Assembly: GCA_026122225.1 (NCBI GenBank)
Contig: JANEZZ010001959.1
Span: forward strand, 86,001 to 150,000
From: Heloderma charlesbogerti
Taxonomy: Eukaryota > Chordata > Lepidosauria > Squamata > Helodermatidae
Direction: 5' to 3'
DNA: 64,000 nucleotides
The notes under the pieces are model-generated. The model made no database searches, was not told where the DNA came from, and saw nothing but the letters and a program-made list of their open reading frames with translations. Made by a program: the position numbers and the translations under genes. Shown here piece after piece: positions 44,028-54,149 of this stretch (within the stretch, counting starts at the first letter, position 1; each line of letters starts with the position of its first letter).

Positions 44028-44075
44028 AACCTGGTGACCTCCAGATGTGTTGGACTGCAACTCCCATAATTGGGA
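44028..44075. mobile_element. Half copy of the palindromic hAT-like MITE
   Basis: 'cctccagatgtgttggactg' and 'caactcccataattggga' match one arm of the family at 13,835, 47,070 and 59,347. Confidence 0.45.
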
Positions 44076-44326
44076 GTCACCTAAACATACTTAGTTGAAG
44101 TTACCTAAATATACTAGGTTTTCAGCATAAGTTCTGGATGCTTTTCTTGCAAAATAGGATACTGATTCATAGGTACTTGTAATGTTTGTTTGTTTGTTTA
44201 TTAAATTTATTAATAATTTATTAATGTATTCTAATGTGAGGGTGGGTTTGGGGGGAAATTCCTTTTATGTAATGTAGTTCAATTAAATTTGAGATTGACC
44301 AGTGTTGTTTACTGAATTACATTTTG

Positions 44327-44391
44327 TTGTTGTTCAGTCGTTAAGTCGTGTCCGACTCCTCGTGACCCCATGGACCATAGCACGCCAGGCC
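44327..44391 (-). mobile_element. BovB 3' terminal fragment
   Basis: Complement of the last 65 bp of BovB: 'ttgttgttgttcagtcgtta' followed by 'gtcgtgtccgactcctcgtg' and 'accccatggaccatagcacg'. Extremely 5'-truncated. Confidence 0.85.
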
Positions 44392-46440
44392 TTACATATT
44401 TTTTGTTTATTCGTGACCTGTTTGGGGAATGTTGAGGAATCAGATAACTCTCTGTTGTAAATAATACATGGGAGGTTTTCTCCGATGCTGCTGTGACTTA
44501 AAGTCCTTAGGGACACGTGATGTCATGGCTACACTGCAGCAAAGTTGTCATTTCCAGCCTGAAACTGAAGTTTTTTCAGAGGAATGTTGTGCCACATGTT
44601 CCCTCTAAGATGGCATCCGTGCACTTCCAGTGCAGTTTGCCCCATATCCCTGAATTAAATGCAGCTTCTTGCATGTTTTTTTTTTTTTAGGGGGGTGTTC
44701 TGCTGTTGCATGACCATAGATGGGCTGCCCCTTTTGTTTTTTTCACTGCCGCATCCCTGCTTTGTGTAATGGCAGCCATGGGGTTTGGAGAACTCATTGC
44801 CCTCAAGTGCACTTGAGCAAAGAGCAGAACTCTCGCCAAAGGGTAAACACAAGCACAGCATCCCTACTCAGAAGTAAGGGAACAGGTGATTGCCCTAGTT
44901 TAATTTTTAATTTAATTTGCTCCAGACCTTTTTTATTTTTAGGATGCCAGGTGGGAGCTCTAACTCTCTGAATGTTGCCTGGAATGGGGTGAAATTGTGC
45001 TGGAGGGGTGCTCTCAGAGGGAGCCTTCAGATGTTGTTGGGGATAATAATGTAGTTGGGGGGAGCCTGTACATGAATGGGAAACAAGCCTCTCTCATTTT
45101 TTGACAGCACCTGCCAGGTTGATGACGTTCAGTTCTACTCCCCCCACCCAACCCGGAAGTATGTTGCTTTCAAACACTGTGTGACCCATGAAAAATTGAT
45201 GTTTAAGATATGGCACACTTGGCTTTTCTTGCTTTGCATGTCCCAGATGAATCCATGAAAATTCAGATAATACTCCAAAATGATTCTCATTCTGTTGTTG
45301 TGAAGATCCCCCTTTGGTTTCTGCTCCTTTCATTAAAAAAATGGAACAGGAAATTGGGAGACTTTCAAATGCTGTTGTGGTATCCTAAGGTTATTTTCGG
45401 AATATGTTTCTAATACAGGTGCTGACGTCCAGAAAGTTGGTTTTCTGTCATGACACTTGGAGAAGAAGCCATTTCACACTTCGGTTCCTCAAGTGTAAAC
45501 AGTTGCTTAGACAGGGCTTTGGGAATCTTATGTAAGCACTAGCCCTTAGAACAAAAGTGAAAACATCTGACTTGCAAGTGAATTTGAGTGACAGTAAGAT
45601 TAGCTAAAGTATTGTCCTTTGACTCCTTTAGATCCTTTGGATTTTCCTTGTTAGTTCTTTGAGTTGTGATACTTAATGAATGGCAGGAGTTGTGGAATGT
45701 AAATGGTGTATGTTACCCATCTTCCATTCTGTTAATAACTGTGGAGCCTTACCAGTGTTTTTTTCCAAATGAAAAGATTGATCCTTTCCTAGTCTGACAT
45801 TTTAGAACAATGACCGGCTTGTCCTTGTGGTCAAGAAAAGAAGTCTGACCATTTTAAGTGTTGAGTTGCAGACTGTCATTAATAGCTTGTTAGCCCATCA
45901 GTGGTTTGTGTATAGTTACTGCCTTTCAGCAATATAGACATTCCCCTTGTAACATGTTAATCAATAACCACCAACAGGGGTTGCTAAAAGCTCTTCCTAA
46001 GATGAGCAGAATGCTTCATGTGTCATTGCCAGTAAAATTATTCATGATCTTCATTGGTACTTCAACAGTTAGGACTGCTCAGTCCATGTACTCATAGCCC
46101 TGTATCGTCCCGCACTTCATATGTAACTACACATGTTTATGTGTAGTAAGAATGTAGCATAGAATAAGATTGCACAGTGCCGAACAATTCAGTATCCAGT
46201 TCTAGTTTTTTTTTAAATGAAACAATGTATTTGAATGCTTATCTTAAAACCTGAGTCTCTTTTTATCCTTAAATGCTTTCTTTTTGTAGCTCAGTATTCC
46301 TGCTCACTCTAAAAATATGGTTGAGTCATGGGTGTTACAGGGTTTCCAAATGACTCATAAAGGTGGTTTGGGGACCCTTGTACATGCATTTCAGTCATGG
46401 GGCAGTATCCTCTGCTGCCAGCGGGATTAACCTAAACGTT
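44392..46440. other. Unassigned, mostly unique sequence
   Basis: About 2 kb without recognised repeats. It includes a T run near 44,679-44,690 and a block near 46,395-46,435 ('gggcagtatcctctgctgcc') resembling an end of the AGTATCC-type MITEs. Splice-like signals near 45,418 and 45,530 are noted among the rejected items. Confidence 0.4.
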
Positions 46441-46446
46441 GTTTGT

Positions 46447-46560
46447 TAAAAATATTGTATATACCACCCTTCTGTGGAGCTTTCAGGGTGGTTTACAAGA
46501 ACAAGATAAAATATACAAATAAAACATAACACATTAAAAAGAAAAACACATTAAAAAGCC
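46447..46560 (-). mobile_element. L2 LINE 3' tail
   Basis: The plus strand reads 'tataccacccttctgtggag' then 'agggtggtttacaagaacaa' and an A-rich stretch, the complement of an L2 3' UTR end. Only the tail is present. Confidence 0.6.
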
Positions 46561-46639
46561 TGTGAGAATACTTTATATGACTATTTTTATGCTGTATTTA
46601 TATTTTGTTTTATATTCTGTTGTGAGATGAACCCTGTGC

Positions 46640-47868
46640 TTTGGGGGTACCTCAATGGGATGGGCTTGCAGGGACATTGTATGTAGCTCTGGTCATTCTT
46701 GGAGGAGAGGTCCAAGAACTTGGTGATGGGAGACTGCTGCTCCTCACTGTGGCCAGTGGCCTGTGGGGTTCTACATACTTAACAGCTATAGGAAACTACT
46801 GGAGGAGGTTTTCCAGAGCTTTTGGCTATGCTAATGATACCCATCTCTATATTTTTTCATTAGATCTTGGGTTGGTGGTGGGTACCTGAGATCGGTAATG
46901 GACTGGATGGAGCTTGAGCCCAACAAGATGAACGTATTATTGGTTGGGGGGCAAGCGAATCCAGAATTAGGTATACATGCTGTTCAAGGCGCAGTTGCAC
47001 TTCCCTTAAAGATCATATTCAAAGCTTGAGGGTACTTCTGGATCTGGCATTGCTTCTAATTGTCTATATCAGAGATGGGCAACATGTGGTCTTCCAAATG
47101 TTGTTGGAGTGCAACTTCCACCATTGGCTATGCTGGCTAGAAATGATGGCAGTTACAGTCCAACAACATCTAGAGGGCCACACATTCCCCTCCCCCGATC
47201 TAGGTGACAGCTTGTTTAGTAGTACCTTTTATCTGTGTAGGCTGGTATATCAACTTTGCCCATACTTGGATAAAGCAGACCTGGCTACTTCTATTAATGC
47301 TATGGTAACATCCAGATTGGACTACTGTAATATATTGTATGTGAGGCTGCCTTTAAAAAATAGCTTGGAAATTGCAACTTGTCAAAATGCGGCAGCCAGA
47401 CTTCTAGTGAAAGCTTGTTGAACACAGAAAGTAACTCTGATACTTTTCCAACCTCATAGATGCCAGTCTGTGTTTGAGTCAAATTCAAAGAGCTGGTGCT
47501 AATCTTTGAAGGCCTAAGCAGTTTGGGCCCAGGATATTTGAAGGTCCTCTTCATTCTACATGTACCTTCCAAAGTCCTCTGCTCAACATCTTAGGCCCTG
47601 CTTCTTTTTCCCTACTTTTGGAGTTGGGAAGTCACAAAAGACAGGGCCTGCTCTGTTGTTTAGTAATTGTAAAATACCCTTCAAAGGAGGGCTTGCCTGT
47701 CCCGGTCACTTTGTACTTTCTAGTAAGCAGTGAAAACCTGAGATTTTTTAAAAAGATTTTGTATGTTCAGGCGATTAAATGTTGCTGGATACTGTGTGTG
47801 GGCATGTCTTTAATGTGGTGCTACTTGCTGTGTTTTAATGTATTCTTAAATTATAATGTGTATTTATT
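46640..47868 (+). mobile_element. L2 LINE, RT to 3' UTR
   Basis: Plus-strand degraded L2. The RT remains include 'FGYANDTHLYIFSLD' (YADD changed to YAND, 46,830), 'ELEPNKMNVLLVGG' (46,915), 'DLATSINAMVTSRLDYCNIL' and 'YVRLPLKNSLEI' (47,280-47,370), then a 3' UTR reaching about 47,868. Frameshifts occur throughout. A 128-bp MITE interrupts it at 47,070-47,197. Confidence 0.75.
47070..47197. mobile_element. hAT-like palindromic MITE, copy 2, inside L2
   Basis: Starts 'cagagatgggcaacatgtgg', has inverted arms around 'ccaaatgttgttggagtgca' and 'ccaacaacatctagagggcc', and ends 'cccctcccccg'. The flanks 'gtctatat' (47,062-47,069) and 'atctaggt' (47,198-47,205) match at 5 of 8. L2 sequence continues on both sides. 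Confidence 0.7.
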
Positions 47869-47869
47869 A

Positions 47870-48013
47870 TTGGCGGTATCCGTTGCTGCCCCTCATGCCA
47901 GTGGGACCCTCCACTAATGCAAGAGGTAGCTAGTGGTTCTAAAAGCAGCCTGAAATGAGTGGAAACGCTGTTTTCCAGAATGAGGCAGGTGACCCAGTAG
48001 GATAGTGCCCTAC
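47870..48013. mobile_element. Palindromic MITE with AGTATCC-type ends, copy 2
   Basis: The left 'ggcggtatccgttgctgccc' and right 'cccagtaggatagtgcccta' are inverted relative to one another. The inner words 'agctagtggttct' and 'tgttttccagaatgaggcag' parallel the element at 24,048. Confidence 0.5.
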
Positions 48014-48259
48014 ATTATTTTACAGTATATTCTATTATTTTATTTTATGAGTCAAGTTTATAAGCCTCCTTAGGGACAAAAAGCACAATATATTAAATAT
48101 AATAAATAACGAACCATTTTTCCAGCATAATCATTGGCAGAGGAAGAGATCCTTAGATCTTTAAGCACTTTTGAAGAAGCTCAAGCTTTGGTGTCGCTCC
48201 AAGCAGAAGACAGCTTCTTAATTGCAGTCAAGCCACAGGAGCAGCCCAACATGTTGTGT

Positions 48260-48745
48260 TATTTATTTTTTAAAAACTATTCTATTATTTATTTATAATA
48301 CTTTTTATATTTATAAATAATATAAAATATTATTTATTTTATACCACTTAATATATTAAAATCACATTAAAATACAAAATAATACAGAAACAGGGTAAAA
48401 TAATAATTAAAAGCATTAAGAACATTTAAAAGTATTACAACAACTTTACAATAAAGTAGGCTGGTAACAGAATCCCTCACAGGTCAGGGAAAGCCTGTGT
48501 GAATAGGCGTGTTTTCAAGAGCTGTTTAAAACTTGCCACTCTTTCTGACCCTTGAACCACATGTGGGAGAGTCTTCCAAGGTATGGGTGTCACCACTGAG
48601 AAGGCTCACTTATATATCACTACCTGGCGATATTCATTTGGCCGTGGAATGATCAGTAAGGCCTCCTCAGAAGATCTCAGGGGTTGACAGGGTATAAATG
48701 AGGGAAAACTGTCAACTAGGTATCCTGGTCCCCATGATACTTGCA
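48260..48745 (-). mobile_element. L2 LINE 3' end
   Basis: The plus strand holds the L2 tail complement (AT-rich, 48,260-48,450), then 'aaagcctgtgtgaatag', 'tgtcaccactgagaaggctc' and 'cctcctcagaagatctcagg'. Non-coding. The intervening 48,014-48,259 is unassigned. Confidence 0.7.
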
Positions 48746-49334
48746 GAATGTAATTAAAATTAAAAATACTATCTCATCGCAGCATTGAAGGAAGTATATG
48801 AGCATTCTAGATATCAGATCACTAGAAAAACAAAATTGGAGCCGCCTTCAGAAATTATGCTAAACTATAGTGTAGTGTGACCACAATGAACCACAGTGAA
48901 TGTCAGATTTTCATGCAGCTCCCACCCCCTTTCTGGTGTGCAAGCAGTTCAGAAGCTTTTGCTTCAGATTTTAGTTAACCAGTTAAGCCTGTCGTTTGAA
49001 CCCTAAATGGTAGTTAATTTAACTATGGTTTGTTTAAGCAAACCAGCTCCCTAAAACATGGTTCAAAGTTGCCTTGTTTTAAACAAACCATAATTAAGAT
49101 TAATCACCATTTGTCAAGTTCAAACACCACAACAACCTGCAGTTGATCTAAACTAGAAGCAAAAGCTTTCAAACTTTTCTTTGCAGCACTGTCAGAGCTG
49201 CGGAAGGAGTGTGTGAGCCAGAGGCTCACTGTGGCTCATTCTGAATTTAATTTATTGAATGTTAAATTGGGAAAAGTTATTTTAGTGAATTAATAGGGAC
49301 TATTTGTATTGGTGTTTATAAGAAGGGGTAACAA
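48746..49334. other. Unassigned sequence
   Basis: Contains inverted words ('aaccagctccctaaaacatg' against 'aaacaaaccataattaag' style arms near 49,020-49,110), possibly another degraded palindromic element. No family recognised. Confidence 0.3.
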
Positions 49335-49440
49335 CAAAGATTCTTATGATCACTTAAAGATGAACAAATTTATTATGATATGTGCTTTTATGGACTAGAG
49401 TCCACTTCATCAGATGCATGAAGTGTTATAATAAGTGTGG
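49335..49440. mobile_element. Half copy of the palindromic repeat at 42,712
   Basis: Shares 'tccacttcatcagatgcatg' and 'aagtg' with 42,775-42,801, preceded by a 'tttatggactagag' segment. Only one arm is seen. Confidence 0.5.
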
Positions 49441-49464
49441 AAGTCATGCTTTTGGAAAATATTT

Positions 49465-49900
49465 GGATTATAGTGGACAGCTTGATGAAAGTGTCAACCC
49501 AGTGTGCAGTTGCTGTGAAAGGGCAAATTCCATGTTAGGCAGTTGAAAATAAATTGCCAATATCATACTCCTCTTATACAGAACTGTAGTGTGACCACAC
49601 TTGGAGTGCTGTGTACAGTTCTGGTTACTGCACCTAGGAAAGGATATCATAGAGTTGGGAAAAGGTCAACTAAAATGATCAAAGGGCCGCAGCAATTCCC
49701 CTGGGAGGAAGGGTTACAACATCTGGGACTGTTGGCTTGGAGAAGGGGTGAGTGATGGGAGACATGATAGAGGTATACAAGATTGTGCATGGTGTGACGA
49801 AATGGAGAGGGAGACATTTTTCTCCCTCTCTTTTGATACTAGAACCCGGGGTCATCCCATGGGGCTGATTGGTGGGAGCTTCAGGACATTTAAAAGGAAC
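49465..49900 (+). mobile_element. Older CR1 LINE (part A), host of the nested cluster
   Basis: Plus-strand CR1 end of ORF2 and start of 3' UTR, of the subfamily of the 29-34 kb CR1: 'VVDSLMKVSTQCAVAVK'-type reading at 49,475, then 'LECCVQFWLLHL'-type reading at 49,600, and 'ggtcatcccatggggctgat'. It breaks off at 'ggacatttaaaaggaac' (49,900) and continues at 57,088 with 'tttcttcacacagtgcat', exactly the next CR1 segment. Confidence 0.85.
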
Positions 49901-50797
49901 TATGATTTGACAGGTGTAACTGAAACTTGGTGGGATGACTCTCATGACTGGAATACAGCAATTGAAGGATATAACTTGTTAAAAAAGAACAGGAGGAACA
50001 GAAAGGGAGGTGGGGTTGCACTATATGTTAAAAATACATATCTCTGCACAGAAGTACAGGAGGATGAGCTTGGTAGCCCCATCGAGAGCATCTGGGTTAA
50101 AATAAATGGAGCAAAGAATAAAAGGAACCTGGTGGTCAGAGTCTACTACCGGCCACCCAATCAAGGAGAAGACGAGGATGAAACTTTTGAAAAGCAAATA
50201 GCCAATGTTTCAAGGAAGCATGATGTAGTAGTAATGGGGGACTTCAATTTCCCCGATATTTGTTGGGAGACAAATTCTGCAAAACATGACCCCTCCAGGA
50301 AATTCCTGACTTGTGTGGCGGATAACTTCCTCCTACAGAAAGTAGAGGAAGGAACTAGAGGATCGGCTATCCTTGACTTGATCCTAACCAACAGAGATGG
50401 CTTAGTGGATAAAATAACAGTTATGGGAACTCTGGGGGAAAGTGACCATGTTATACTTGCGTTCTTGGTTCTAAAGGAAGCAAAAGCTGAGTGTAGCCAA
50501 ACGCGTACCCTGGATTTTAGGAAAGCCAAGTGTAATAAACTCAGAACAATGATCAGTAAGGTCCCATGGCAAGGGACTCTAATGAGAACAGGAGTCCAAG
50601 ATGGGTGGGAGGTTTTTAAGAAGGTAATTCTCAAGGCACAATTACAAACCATTCCAACAAGGAAAAAAAGGTGGAAGACAACAGAAGAAGCCAGTGTGGC
50701 TTCACAAAAAGCTTTTAGAGATGACCTGAAAACAAAAATGACACATATAGGAAGCATAAGGAAGGCCAAGCAACAAACGAAAAGTACAAGCAGGTAG
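49901..50797 (+). pseudogene. CR1 endonuclease region
   Basis: Nicking endonuclease part of CR1 ORF2. The frame, which happens to stay open from the older CR1 (49,748), becomes CR1 EN at about residue 52: 'LTGVTETWWDDSHDWN' (catalytic Glu region), 'GYNLLKKNRRNRKGGGVALY', 'VVVMGDFNFPDICWETN' (GDFN), 'SAILDLILTN' and 'GTLGESDHVILAFLV' (SDH). The key EN residues are present. It ends in a stop at 50,797 in the linker, where further CR1 sequence continues in other frames. Confidence 0.85.
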
Positions 50798-51028
50798 CAC
50801 AGAATTACAGGGATGGCATCACAAAGGCTAAAGCTGAGAAAGCTGAGGTTAGCGAGGGATGCTAAAAGCAACAAAAAAGGCTTTCTTCAGCTACGTGCAT
50901 AGTAAAAGACAGAGGAAAGAAATGGTTGTTCAGCTATTAAATAAGGATGGCAAAATGATAACAGATGACAAAGAAAAGGCAGACGTGCTCAATTCCTACT
51001 TTGGTTCAGTCTTCTCCTGAAAGAGGGT

Positions 51029-52007
51029 CTATGACCCCCCTGACAAAGGCGAAGTACAGGCTGAAGGGGCAGGATTGCACCTCAAGATCGATAGGCATAG
51101 GGTCAAGGAACACTGAATTACTTTAAATGAGTTCAAAGCTCCAGGGCCAGATGAACTGCATCCTGGAGTAATAAAGGAACTGGCAGAAGAACTCTCAGAA
51201 CCACTGTCTATTCTCTTTGAGAAATCATGGAGGACGGGGGAAGTGCCAGATGACTGGAGGAGGGCTAATGTTGTCCCTATCTTCAAAAAGGGGAAAAAGG
51301 AGGAACCTGGGAACTACAGACCAGTCAGTCTGACATCAATCCCTGGGAAAATTCTGGAGCAGATCATAAAGCAATCCATCTGGAAGCACCTTGAAAACAA
51401 TGCCGTGATTACTCGAAGCCAACATGGATTTGTCAAGAACAAGTCCTGCCAGACGAATCTGATCTCATTTTTTGATCAAGTAACCTCCCTTGTAGACCGT
51501 GGGAATGCTGTATACATCATATACCTCGATGAAACAACGATCCGGTGGATCCACAGTTGGCTACAGAATCGGACTCAAAGAGTGCTTATCAATGGGATCT
51601 TCTCAAACTGGGGAGAGGTAACGAGCAGGGTACCACAGGGCTCAGTCCTGGGCCCAGTGCTCTTCAATGTTTTTATTAATGACTTGGAGGAGGAGGTGCA
51701 GGGAATGCTGATCAAATTTGCAGATGACACAAAAGTTAATACCCTGGAAGACAGAAACAAAATTCAAAGCCTGGAGGCTGGAGCACTGGGCAGAAAACAA
51801 CAGCTGAAATTTAATAGGGATAAATGCCAAGTTCTGCACCTAGGAAAAAGAAATGAAATGCACAGTTACAAGATGTGGGATACATGGCTCAACAAAGCTT
51901 TAAGCGAGAAAGATCTTGGAATTGTTGTCGATCACAAGCTGAATATGAGCCAACAATGTGGTGTGGCTGCAAAAAAAGGCAAATGCTCTTTTGGACTGCA
52001 TTCATAG
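51029..52007 (+). pseudogene. CR1 reverse transcriptase with motif A lost
   Basis: RT of the younger CR1. Readable: 'FKAPGPDELHPGVIKEL' (51,130), 'MPDDWRRANVVPIFKKGKKE', 'NYRPVSLTSIPGKILEQIIK', 'RSQHGFVKNKSCQTNLISF', then 'AVYIIYLDETTIRWIHSWLQ' (51,510). Next come 'RVPQGSVLGPVLFNVFINDL' and 'KFADDTKVNTLEDRN' with its Asp pair. Other CR1 copies have the KAFD motif-A segment between 'YLD' and 'ETTIRW'. Here it is missing without a frame change, so the first catalytic Asp is gone and the enzyme cannot work. The C terminus continues past 52,007 in another frame. Confidence 0.85.
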
Positions 52008-52580
52008 AAGCATAGCTTCCAAATCCCGTGAAGTACTAGTTCCCTCTACTCAGCACTGGTTAGGCCTCATCTGGAGTACTGTATCCAGTTCTGGGCACCA
52101 CACTTTAAGAAGGATGCAGACAAAGTGGAGAGGGTTCAGAGGAGGGCAACAAAGATTATTAGGGGACTGGAAACTAAGCCCTATGAGGAGAGACTGAAAG
52201 AACTGAGCATGTTTAGCCTTGAGAAGAGAATACTGAGGGGAGATATGATAGTGCTCTTCAAGTACTTGAAAGATTGTCACAGAGAGGAAGGCCAGGATCT
52301 CTTAATCATCCCAGAATGCAGGACACAGAATAATGGGCTCAAGTTACAGGAAGCCAGATTCCGGCTGAACATCAGGAAAAACGTCCTGACTGTTGGAGCA
52401 ATATGACAATGGAATCAATTACCTAGGGATGTAGTGGGCTTCCTCACATTGGAAGCTTTCAAGATGAAGCTGGACAGCCACTTGTCAGGGATTCTTTGAT
52501 TTGGATTCCTGCATTGAGCAGGGGGTTGGACTCAATGGTCTTACAGGCCCCTTCCAGCCCCACTACTCTGTGATTCTATG

Positions 52581-52615
52581 AACCCCAATATCTCTCTCCT
52601 GGTCAGTCACCAGCT
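52581..52615 (-). mobile_element. CR1 sliver, opposite strand
   Basis: 'ccccaatatctctctcctgg' and 'tcagtcaccagct' match the complement of the CR1 ORF2 segment seen at 30,174-30,212. Only about 35 bp remain between the younger CR1 and the DIRS element. Confidence 0.5.
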
Positions 52616-52855
52616 GTTACAGTGAGGAATCAAGACCCTCCATCCTCTTCTGAAGATACAGGGCCTTTTTCAGAGCAAATACTTCATATGGCACAATCTC
52701 TTGGTCTGGAGACCCTGCAACTCGTGGCTAAAATAAAAGGCCCCGTATTTGATGCAGTGCAGTCTGAGACCTCTACGCCACATCAAATACTCATATTTTC
52801 TGTGTTACCACAAAAAAATCTCTTGCTTCCTGCATTACTACAGTAATTACTACAT

Positions 52856-53195
52856 TAAAAAGGTAAAGGTGTCCCCAACCAGTCGTGTCCGACTCTAGGG
52901 TGCGGTGCTCATCCCCGTTTCTAAGCCGAAGAGCCAGCGCTGTCCGAAGACGCTTCCGTGGTCATGTGGCCGGCATGACTGTACACCGAGGTGCATGGAA
53001 CGCTGTTACCTTTCCTGCTGAGGCGGTACCTATTTATCTACTTGCAATTTCTTGCTTTTGAACTGCTAGGTTGGCAGAAGCTGGGACTGAAGACGGGAGC
53101 TCACTCCGTCACGCAGCACTCGGGTCTCGAACTGCTGTCCTGCTGACCTTCCAGTCTGCAGTTCAGCGTCTTAACCACTAAGCCACCGCAGTCCC
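52856..53195 (-). mobile_element. Sauria-type tRNA-derived SINE with BovB-like tail
   Basis: On the minus strand it begins with a tRNA-like head (plus-strand end 'cttaaccactaagccaccgc' at about 53,190, with 'gggtctcgaactgctg' as the complement of a B box). A central block follows ('gtagataaataggtaccgcc' in complement), and it ends with a tail that shares 'gagtcggacacgac' with the BovB 3' end plus a 'cctttacctttt' terminus. This layout is that of the Sauria SINE family mobilised by BovB. It is inserted in the DIRS gag region. Confidence 0.85.
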
Positions 53196-53287
53196 AATTA
53201 CTACATTAGTAATGTACTAATAGTACAGTACTAATAGTACAGTAATTACTACAGTACTGCATTACTACAAACAATCCAACCATCTTA

Positions 53288-53449
53288 CCTAGGGAGGTGG
53301 TGGGCTCTCCCACACTGGAGGCATTCAAGACAAGGCTGGACAGCCATCTGTCAGGGATACTCTGACTTGGATTCCTGCATTGAACAGGGGGTTGGACTTG
53401 ATGGCCTTGTAGGCCCCTTCCAGCCCTACTATTCTATGATTCTATGATC
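53288..53449 (+). mobile_element. CR1 3' tail inside DIRS
   Basis: 'cctagggaggtggtgggctc' through 'gggttggacttgatggcctt' and the terminal 'atgattctatga'. DIRS gag-like coding resumes right after it. Between the SINE and this tail (53,196-53,287) lies a small 'agtaatgtactaatagtaca' repeat. Confidence 0.85.
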
Positions 53450-54149
53450 TTGGAAGGCTCCTTCTTTTGTTCTGTCCACTTCAAAGCACCTTGAATAAAA
53501 TGTACCAGGTTCTGGGGACAGATGCAAGGGTTTTGTTCCACCAGCCCACCCTGAATTCTGTGATGGTTAAAGTGTCACAAGGAAAATCCCACGAAGTCCA
53601 TTCCTCACCTGTAAATAAAGTGGGTAGGACATTAGATTTAATGGGGTGTCACATTTATTCCTCTGCTGCATTGGGCTTAAGAGTGGCCAGCTGTCAGGCT
53701 GCAATGTCCTGATATCAGTTTTTCCTATGGGAGAAGATAGGATCTCTTTTTGACCATCTCCCAGAGGATAAAAGGGTCTTGGCTTGAGTCTTCCAGGGTG
53801 AGGCAATGCATCTCTCTTGCAAGCAGATAAATACATCCAGGCACATGGCTGACTGTGATGCTAAGGCCATGGTTGGCTCAATAGCCTTGTGAAGGCATGT
53901 ATTGCTAAGGTTTGTGGACTTATCAAAAGAAGGCTTTGACTGTCTGGATCTTCACCTTCATCCCTCTGTCTGTCACCCTGTATTTGACAGTCATCTCTCA
54001 TTCTATCTCTAAGACTGGAAGCAGATAATATCACATTAATGGGTCCTCTGTTATCCAGAAGGACTACAGAATCGAGTTCAGTGATCTCCCTCGAAATAGC
54101 CATCTCAGAATCACCACACCTTCAGAGGTTTAGCTAACAGATGTGGATA

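Larger units (their letters stand above)
49901..52580 (+). mobile_element. Younger CR1 LINE, 5'-truncated
   Basis: A 2.7 kb plus-strand CR1 of another subfamily. It begins inside the endonuclease, holds the RT and ends with the CR1 3' box ('tgattctatga') at 52,580. Its left edge coincides with the break in the older CR1. Coding parts are decayed, though long frames survive. Confidence 0.9.
52616..53860 (+). pseudogene. DIRS gag-like ORF remnant
   Basis: Two gag-like pieces separated by insertions. The first (52,622-52,846) reads 'QILHMAQSLGLETLQLVAK' and 'KIKGPVFDAVQSETSTP'. The second (53,467-53,712) reads 'STLNKMYQVLGTDARVLFHQ' and 'HSSPVNKVGRTLDLMGCHIY' with 'SSAALGLRVASCQAAMS'. These resemble vertebrate DIRS capsid-like proteins. 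Stops and the insertions destroy the frame. Confidence 0.6.

Noticed and set aside
45419..45530. Possible exon between 'ctaatacag' and 'gtaagc' with an open frame
   Set aside because: The acceptor tract is weak, the length and peptide suggest nothing known, and all signals can occur by chance in 2 kb of AT-rich DNA.
50161..50874. 237-codon minus-strand frame
   Set aside because: Antisense shadow of the CR1 endonuclease region.
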